NCBI GenBank assembly: GCA_946902875.1
Contig: OX336359.1
Span: 4,464,001 to 4,528,000 of the forward strand
From: Nematopogon swammerdamellus
Taxonomy: Eukaryota; Arthropoda; Insecta; Lepidoptera; Adelidae
Reading direction: 5' to 3'
Length of the DNA stretch: 64,000 bases
Translations under genes and position numbers: made by a program
Notes under the pieces: model-generated
The model's input: the letters and a program-made list of their open reading frames with translations, nothing else
Told to the model about the DNA's origin: nothing
Database searches by the model: none
Shown: positions 54,501 to 61,061 of the stretch, in pieces
Numbering within the stretch: position 1 is the stretch's first letter
How the letters are laid out: each line of letters opens with the position of its first letter

Positions 54501-57500
54501 GTCTAGTTAAAATGACGCAGTTTATTTATTGCCCACGTCAACCCGTCTTTCGCCGTTTTCGTCCTGTCTTCGGTCCGTACCCGTCCCCGTCTTTTTCAGG
54601 TCACCGTCTCGTTTTAGCGATAACTCTATTCCGCTTTCGTTCAGTCTCCTTTTCCTGTCTGCCCCCTCTTTGTCCTGCATCTCTACCGTCTCTGCTCCGT
54701 TACCGTCGTCCCGTCGTCGTTGTGTGTCCGTCTCCGTCTTTATCACCATAGGGTCTCTGTGTCGCCGTTGACCCATGTTATTACCGTCATCTTTGTTTCC
54801 GTCCCCTTATTTATCGCCGTAGCGTCTCTGTGTCGCCGTTAACCCGTTTTCGTCCCGTCATCTTTGCTTTCGACCCCTTTTCCCCCTTATTTAGCGCCGT
54901 AGCGTCTCCATCTCGTCGTCTTTTTTGCTGTCACCTTCTTTATCGCCATAACGTCTCCGTCTCGCCGTTGACTCGAGTTATTACCGTCGTCTTGGTTGCC
55001 GTCACCTTTCCTTATCGCCATAGCGTCTCCGTCTCGCCGTTGACCCGTGTCCTTCCCGTCATCTTTGTTTCCGTCCTCTTATATTAGCCGTAGCGTCTCC
55101 GTGTCGCCGTTGACCCGTTTTCGTCCCGTCATCTTTATTTTCGTCCCCTTTTCCCCCTTATTTAGCGCCGTAGCGTCTCCTTCTCGTCGTCTTTTTTGCT
55201 GTCACCTTCTTTATCGCCATAACGTCTCCGTCTCGCCGTTGACTCGAGTTATTACCGTCGTCTTTGTTGCCGTCACCTTTCCTTATCGCCATAGCGTCTC
55301 CGTCTCGCCGTTGACCCGTGTCCTTCCCGTCATCTTTGTTTCCGTCCTCTTATATTAGTCGTAGCGTCTCCGTGTCGCCGTTGACCCGTTTTCGTCCCGT
55401 CATCTTTATTTTCGTCCCCTTTTCCCCCTTATTTAGCGCCGTAGCGTCTCCTTCTCGTCGTCTTTTTTGCTGTCACCTTCTTTATCGCCATAACGTCTCC
55501 GTCTCGCCGTTGACTCGAGTTATTACCGTCGTCTTTGTTGCCGTCACCTTTCCTTATCGCCATAGCGTCTCCGTCTCGCCGTTGACCCGTGTCCGTCCCG
55601 TCATCTTTGTTTCCGTCCTCTTATATTAGCCGTAGCGTCTCCGTGTCGCCGTTGACCCGTTTTCGTCCCGTCATCTTTGCTTTCGACCCCTTTTCCCCCT
55701 TATTTAGCGCCGTAGCGTCTCCTTCTCGTCGTCTTTTTTGCTGTCACCTTCTTTATCGCCATAACGTCTCCGTCTCGCCGTTGACTCGAGTTATTACCGT
55801 CGTCTTTGTTGCCGTCACCTTTCCTTATCGCCATAGCGTCTCCGTCTCGCCGTTGACCCGTGTCCGTCCCGTCATCTTTGTTTCCGCCCTCTTATATTAG
55901 CCGTAGCGTCTCCGTGTCGCCGTTGACCCGTTTTCGTCCCGTCGTCTTTGTTTCTGTACCCTTTCTTAACGCTGTAACGTCTCCGTCTCGCCGTTGACTA
56001 GAGTTATTACCGTCGTCTTTGTTTCCGTCCTCTTATATTAGCCGTAGCGTCTCTGTGTCGCCGTTAACCCGTTTTCGTCCCGTCATCTTTGCTTTCGACC
56101 CCTTTTCCCCCTTATTTAGCGCCGTAGCGTCTCCATCTCGTCGTCTTTTTTGCTGTCACCTTCTTTATCGCCATAACGTCTCCGTCTCGCCGTTGACTCG
56201 AGTTATTACCGTCGTCTTTGTTGCCGTCACCTTTCCTTATCGCCATAGCGTCTCCGTCTCGCCGTTGACCCGTGTCCGTCCCGTCATCTTTGTTTCCGCC
56301 CTCTTATATTAGCCGTAGCGTCTCCGTGTCGCCGTTGACCCGTTTTCGTCCCGTCGTCTTTGTTTCTGTACCCTTTCTTAACGCTGTAACGTCTCCGTCT
56401 CGCCGTTGAACCGTGTCCGTCTCGTCACCTTTGCTTCCGTCTCCGTATTTGTATCCGTAGCGTCACCGTCTCGCAGTTGAACCGCGTCCGTACCGTCTCC
56501 GACCATACCTAGTCCTGTCTTCGTTTCATCTCCGTCTCGTCTCGTCTCAATAAAACAGTTAAGAATGTTCACAATTATTATGCTTACGCTAGAGCACGCT
56601 AGTAGAGTCAGCACAAAGCAAAGTATACAAGTGATGGCGAGTGCGATGAGAATGCAGTACGTCTTGTAGTGGACTGATATGCCTGCGGTCATCATAGACA
56701 TGGATATGGTCTGCAAAAAAAGACACACACACACACACACAAAACAATAAATAAAATGCTATGTATTATTTGATGATGCTCTTGTTTTAGTATTATTATG
56801 ACGCACTAAGAAGGTGCGAAGGTGCTTTGCGAATGTTTTGCACTTTGCACAAATTGTTGATATTTTATGATGTATTAAAAGAAATGTCATGCTGCAAAAT
56901 CAAATTTTTTTTTAATTTTTTTTATGGAAACTGACACGTTTGGCTAAATCGCCTACTACATCCGTGACGTCAGAACACCTTGGTGAACTGTGTCGATGCT
57001 TCCCTTCGGACGTGCCGGCTACACTGAATTGGACGGAAAACGCGAATTACTCGTATTTACATAGCCGTTTCGACCGACGTTTCATTCAGTGCGGTGGTAC
57101 CAACCCGGGCGGTTATCTACCACCTAGTAAGGTAAGAAGGGAAGGGTATACAGTTTACCGTGGAATCCTAACCACGGTCAGCCTCACAACGGTCGAGCGG
57201 TCACCCATCCAGGTACTGACCGCGCTCAGGTGTGCTTAATAACAGTCGACCGACCGCACCACTGATCTACAAAGTCTGACTGAATTAAATTTTCCAATTT
57301 ACAAAAATACGATTATTCTGAAAATTTCATCCAGTATTGGTATCCTACATGAAAGAAACGGAAAAAAAAATCCGTGTTTTTCATTTTATTCAAAATGTAT
57401 TTTTCGGTATGTTCCAACCTTTACAACACTAGTGAGATTCCATAAAAAAACCGGCCAAGTACGAGTCGAACTCGCGCACCGAGGGTTCCGTATTTCCATC

Positions 57501-60500
57501 TCATGCTCAGCGCCACTCACCCCATCTATGGCGTGTTTATGCAATGCTTCATATTAGTTCAAATTCATGATTAGTTAAAATGCTTCATAGTCTTTTCGGT
57601 AGATGGCACGCATACACTTTTTTAGTTTATTCTATGGGAACCCCCGTGAATTTTTTACTTTGTCTTATTTTTTTTATTATTTGTTGTTATATCAGCAATA
57701 ATATAATAACACATATTCTGTGAAAATTTCAACGGGCTACCTATTACGGTTCAAGAGATACAGCCCTCGGACAGACGGACGGACAGACAGACAGACGGCG
57801 TAGGCTTAGTAACAGGGTCCCGTACCGGATACGGAACCCTAAAAAAGAAGTAAAATAAAAAAATATTAATTAAAATTCAACAAAAAACGCATACTCACCG
57901 CCAAAATAAGACAGATATAGTTCCAGGGCTGAATCCGTCCTATAGGGCAACACTGCATGGTCAGACTTGTCGCCGTAAACATTATACTGAAACCAAATCA
58001 ATGTTAATTTTTCCATCACAGTTAGATCATTCTTCGCTCGCGAAGCTTTATGGACCAGTAACATTCATACAAATAGGGTCAGATTCACAGATCGTATAAG
58101 GTCAGATTGCAAGACTCACTGAATACGAGTTGCAACATACAAAGTAGTTTTCCAAGCTATTTTTTTTTTCAGTGCCGATCGAGGTCTTTCTTCATGGCCT
58201 GCGGAGCTCATCAAAGATAGAAAAGATCACAGAGGGAACGCGTCAACGGGGACGTTTTGTATGATGTTCGAAAAATTTTAGTCAATATAGGTTTTAGTTT
58301 TAGTCTTCTTAATTTATTATTAATTTTATTAAATTTAGATACTAAGTTCTCCTGTATTTTATTTTAATTCGAGTGATTTATTAGTTTTTGGTCTATTAAA
58401 TAAAAATTCACTTTAGAAGATTCAAATGTAAATTGCGCGAGGAGGTAACAGCGATTGATCGCGAGACCAATAAATATTATAATATTTATTTTATAATATT
58501 AATATAATACTCTATAATAATATATTATAATAATATATAGCAAATTTGCTAGCAAAATTGCATGACTTTTAATATGCTGAGCATGAAACTGAACTAGCGA
58601 TCATTCGAGAGCACTCACGGCGTTTTTTTTATTTGTCAAATAAATCGTATACTTTTTAAGCTTTTCTATTAGATGCAGCTTAGCAGGTGGGTTTTCGTGC
58701 CTTACTTGCTGCTTGATAGTAATCTTGTCCTAATACTTTGCTGAACGTGGTTGTCGGTGTTGTGCTGTAATTTATCAGAGTTCTTGCAGCACAACACCAA
58801 TTACTCTGCTTACCCCATTTTTTAGGATACAACGTGTGGTATGTATGTAATGTAATGTGTAAAAAGCGATATATTTTTTTAACACATAATGGATGAAATG
58901 AATTTGTTTAAGTATAGAGACCTATACTTATCTTAGACCTATATTAGACAATACGCACACAATGAAATCTAAATGTAAATTTAAAATCTCATAAAATAAC
59001 GGTATGTATGAATTTATTCACAATGTAAGTTTGAGACAAATTTGCATTAGTAATGTAACTTTGTGGTTTTATTTAGAAATAAACTAAATTTTATTGTATT
59101 GTATTCACAGTGAATTTTCGAGTAAATTGAACTTAGCAAACAGACAGACATACGCCATTTTTTTTTTATAATAGTAAGAAATTTCATATGCTACAATCTG
59201 ACTAAGCCGAGTCTGCCTAAATAAACACAATAAAATAAATTTCAAACTTACCAGCCCGCGAACATGAACCATCGATTCTTAAGTATGAACATTTTCATAT
59301 CATCTCTGAAAAACAAAAATCAATTAAACACATTTCGTTGGTAAATTATTAAACTATCTGTGTGGAACTTCTCTCCCTAGGGCCCGGCCACAGAGCACGG
59401 AACGCCCCCCAGCCCGCGCCACCTACTAGAGGCGCCCTAAGCGATAATATTTGAAAACCAATAACTGGACGCAGTGCTACTAGCGCTTCGTATGTATATA
59501 TCGACACTACACACAAAGAGGAGCAAGTTAGGCATACGCACAAAACAAATGCACACGCACAAAACATATATGAAAGTCATAGGCCACGCCTACAGGCTTC
59601 AACGCCGTTGTAGAGAAGGCGTTGGCGCTCAGGGCGCCTCTAGTAGGGGGCGTGGGCGGGGGGCGTTCCGTGCTCTGTGGGCCCGACCATCGGTAGCTTG
59701 GTTTCGCCCCGCCGCGCCGCCGGTGGTGGAAAATCCATTTGTTTTTTATATCAATTTTAAATTTTAGATAGATAGATGGATAGAAAATTCTTTATTGCTC
59801 CAGTAAACATTAAACAGTAACAAATTCATTAGAAAATTTACATAAGGTGCAAAGGCGGACTTATCCCTTACAGAGATTTCTTACAGTCAACCTTTTTAGT
59901 TTATAAAAATGGAAAATTGTTATGAAAAGAAAATGTGTAAATAAATGTATGGAATAATATAAGAGAGAGAGGAATGTGCGAGAGTTCAAAATCTCACCAA
60001 TAGTGTTTAAAACAGAAACCGGCAGTAATGATGAACATCGAGCTTTTTAGAAAGTCAGCCTCGATAGCTCAGTGGTGCAGACAGTCAACTGTCGCTATTG
60101 AATGTTAAGCAACGCTGGGTGCGGTCAGTTCTTGGATGGGTGACCGCTGACCGTTGGAGGCTGACCGAGGTTCGGGTTCCTCGTAAAACTGTAGGTCCCT
60201 TCCCTCCTAGTCTTACTTGGTGGTAGGGTTTAACCCGCCCGGGTTGATACCACAGCACTGAATGAAACGTCGGTCTAAACGGCTATGTAAATAGTTTGTG
60301 TTTTCCGACCAGTTCAGTGTAGCCGGCACGATCAAAGGGGGAAGCACTGACATGGCACCTAGTTCACCCGGTGTTATGGGCTAACATCACGGACGTTGTA
60401 GGTGATGTAACCGTGTCAGTTTCCATAAAAAAAAAAGAGACAATCCGGTGACAGAGTCCCTATCGCACGAACTCGCAAGTATCGAACTACGATGGTATGC

Positions 60501-60646
60501 GTCGAAGAGGACTTACACAGCCAAACACATCACGACGAACATAGACGTGAAAGCCATCATAATCGTCAGTAGAAAGAAGACGCGTCTCACGAAATAATTC
60601 CTCGAAGATGTCTCGTTGTAGTTGTAAACCTCGGCCAGGGGCATAC
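51428..60646 (-). CDS. TMBIM / lifeguard-like membrane protein, right paralog
   Basis: Six exons on the minus strand (60517-60646, 59252-59305, 57899-57986, 56588-56710, 53723-53875, 51428-51577) splice in frame to about 231 codons, ending LTGMFDE and TAA. Seven hydrophobic segments are expected: RNYFVRRVFF/TM1; WFMFAG and IMFTATSLTM/TM2; CCPIGRIQPWNYIC (the family's CC...PWN); TISMSMMTAG/TM3; YKTYCILIALAIT/TM4; FDFTRFLL/TM5; IYACLTALFTSF/TM6; the LGG loop; YVVGALMLY/TM7. Family proteins are 230-330 residues, the longer ones with a Pro-rich N-terminus; such an exon is not found and probably lies right of the window or behind the R4 element at 61 kb. Family role: calcium leak and cell-death suppression in ER/Golgi membranes. 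The Asp pair normally in TM6 and TM7 is replaced (MELQ and YTSL). Confidence 0.88.
51640..53165. pseudogene. RLE-type LINE C-terminal relic in intron 5
   Basis: Plus-strand scraps between 51880 and 52475: DELESRLVFYKSFQVG, GFAQEDMEQGFKLHAL, VGDFYIPPALKWKS and then MLCGCKILLERGQYSYRHDK with VLQIIREAI (HxLxGCK...RYxxRHDxVL motif of R2-superclade LINE ends, recalled). Stops are frequent. The remainder of the intron is AT-rich. Confidence 0.5.
53471..53690 (+). mobile_element. SINE-A copy 15, 3'-truncated at duplication edge
   Basis: GTCAGTCTCGTTAGCTCAGT through the 5S-like GTACTTGGATGGGTGACCGC and CGGTTCGGATTCCACG to CACCGCACTGAATGAAATGA, then it stops. Homology with the left gene copy begins three bases later at 53693. 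Confidence 0.88.
53723..53875 (-). CDS. Right TMBIM exon 5 (TM5-TM6)
   Basis: 153 bp, 51 codons, phase 0. The acceptor is TTGCTTTTCAG and the donor GTGAGT. FDFTRFLLYAVVFGLVLSVF opens it, and IYACLTALFTSF closes it. Confidence 0.92.
54172..54425 (+). mobile_element. RTE 3'-end fragment, ~250 bp
   Basis: GGCTCAAGTGGCAGTGGACT, CCGTGTCCTACGCTGGCCGC, GGTTCCGTACCGCTGAAGAC and GTCCAGCAGTAGACACTGAC, colinear with 63346-63605. The left paralog keeps only the last ~45 bp at 9389-9430. Confidence 0.85.
54540..56440. repeat. Intronic minisatellite with 271-bp higher-order unit
   Basis: Sub-repeats of ~65-70 bp (GTCTCCGTCTCGCCGTTGAC, CGTCATCTTTGTTTCCGTCC) are organised in a 271-bp unit repeated at least four times from about 54830 to 55900. 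A near-identical partial block lies at 56000-56310. The repeated 103-residue ORFs spaced 271 bp apart reflect this. It is the same intron position as the 71-bp array of the left gene. Confidence 0.93.
56588..56710 (-). CDS. Right TMBIM exon 4 (TM3-TM4)
   Basis: 123 bp, 41 codons. TISMSMMTAGISVHYKTYCI to TLLACSS, acceptor TTTTGCAG, donor GTAAGC. Confidence 0.92.
56905..57280 (-). mobile_element. SINE-A copy 16
   Basis: Orthologous in position to 12286-12680. Both have ACACGTTTGGCT and GTCAGAACACCTTGG. Confidence 0.9.
57300..57432 (-). repeat. Fragment of the 23300-type element end
   Basis: Inverted match to 23300-23405: CTTTACAACACTAGTGAGAT, TACATGAAAGAAACGGAAAA and TTTCATCCAGTATTGGTAT. Confidence 0.75.
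57447..57845 (-). repeat. GGGTTCCGTA-type repeat, copy 6 (complete)
   Basis: Full-length reverse copy from CCGGCCAAGTACGAGTCGAA to GGTCCCGTACCGGATACGGA. Shared with the left paralog (18540-18636), where its middle is deleted. Confidence 0.88.
57899..57986 (-). CDS. Right TMBIM exon 3 (TM2 and PWN)
   Basis: 88 bp. Read in the phase set by exon 2 it encodes IMFTATSLTMQCCPIGRIQP and WNYICLILA. The alternative frame (YNVYGDKSDHAV) is open but wrong: CC...PWN is the family signature. Acceptor TACTGAAACC-complement (GGTTTCAG), donor GTGAGT. Confidence 0.9.
58170..59160. other. TMBIM intron 2, no gene
   Basis: 58172-58500 matches 19550-19900 of the left copy (TTTCTTCATGGCCTGCG). 58675-58850 is interspersed repeat F. 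The rest is AT-rich. Confidence 0.7.
58675..58850 (+). repeat. Interspersed repeat 'F', copy 3
   Basis: GCAGGTGGGTTTTCGTGCC, TACTTGCTGCTTGATAG, TTCTTGCAGCACAACACCAA and TTACTCTGCTTACCCC. It is absent at the corresponding place in the left copy. Confidence 0.75.
59252..59305 (-). CDS. Right TMBIM exon 2
   Basis: 54 bp. DDMKMFILKNRWFMFAG, acceptor TTTTTCAG, donor GTAAGT. Confidence 0.9.
59385..59695. mobile_element. MITE with ~60-bp inverted ends, right paralog only
   Basis: CCACAGAGCACGGAACGCCC and GCGCCTCTAGTAGG-type arms are inverted. GGGCCCG is repeated at both flanks. The left paralog has the uninterrupted CTCGGGTCCGACCATATCGG at 31741. Confidence 0.85.
59690..59765 (+). pseudogene. R4/Dong-like 3' UTR scrap
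   Basis: CGGTAGCTTGGTTTCGCCCC and GCCGGTGGTGGAAAATCCAT match the last bases of the R4 piece at 31755-31850. Confidence 0.75.
59770..59905 (+). repeat. Interspersed repeat 'E', copy 2
   Basis: AGAAAATTCTTTATTGCTCC, AAATTTACATAAGGTGCAAA and CGGACTTATCCCTTACAGAG. Absent from the matching place in the left copy. Confidence 0.75.
60054..60436 (+). mobile_element. SINE-A copy 17, right paralog only
   Basis: Begins GTCAGCCTCGATAGCTCAGT, has the 5S-like GTTAAGCAACGCTGGGTGCG and TTCTTGGATGGGTGACCGC, then GAGGTTCGGGTTCCTCG, and ends GTCAGTTTCCAT plus A10. The left paralog has the unbroken site near 31975, so this head start is a genuine 5' end. Confidence 0.93.
60517..60646 (-). CDS. Right TMBIM exon 1 (first recognised, TM1)
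   Basis: 130 bp. The acceptor is CCTTGCAG before MPLAEVYNYNETSSRNYF, and VRRVFFLLTIMMAFTSMF and VVMCLAV precede GTAAGT. The in-frame Met in the upstream intron (60716) is not taken as the start because the acceptor and the left copy both end homology at the exon border. Confidence 0.92.
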
Positions 60647-60699
60647 CTGCAAGGAAAGAAATGTTAAAGAGATCATTATCATCCGGTACCACACCCTGC

Positions 60700-61060
60700 A
60701 ACCACAAACGCTGCAAAACCTGTGATCACATCAACACCAACACTATCATTCATCCAACAAACTCTACACAATCATACAAGTCCCAGCCATATTGATTATT
60801 GTTTATTGTATAATTTCATCCACAGGTAGGTAACCTACGCTTGGACATGTCGAAAATTCCGCCAGTTCTAAATTCAATGCGAAGAAGAACTGACAAACAA
60901 ACTTCGCAAGTCACAATGTTTTGTTCAATTCTTTCTATTAATATAATAAAATCGTAGATGCAAAAATGTCTATTTGTACGCGCATCTCGCAAAAACCACT
61001 GAACGGAATTTGACGAAACTTTTTATAGTGACAGTGTATATCCCGGATGAACATAATAAT
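60700..61060. other. Intron/upstream sequence, repeat scraps
   Basis: 60785-60910 shares CGCCAGTTCTAAATTC and GCGAAGAAGAACTGACAAAC with the insertion at 11905-12210. No N-terminal TMBIM exon is recognised. Confidence 0.4.
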
Positions 61061-61061
61061 T

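Larger units (their letters stand above)
53693..60690. repeat. Segmental duplication, right copy
   Basis: Counterpart of 8893-32292 (blocks listed there). It contains exons 1-5 but not exon 6, which lies outside the homologous segment. Confidence 0.9.

Noticed and set aside
54830..56312. Family of 97-103-residue repeated ORFs
   Set aside because: They recur with the 271-bp satellite period and are low-complexity Ser/Pro/Val products of the array.
57870..58064. ORF reading IWFQYNVYGDKSDHAV as a TMBIM exon frame
   Set aside because: Wrong frame. The phase from exon 2 gives the CC...PWN family signature instead.
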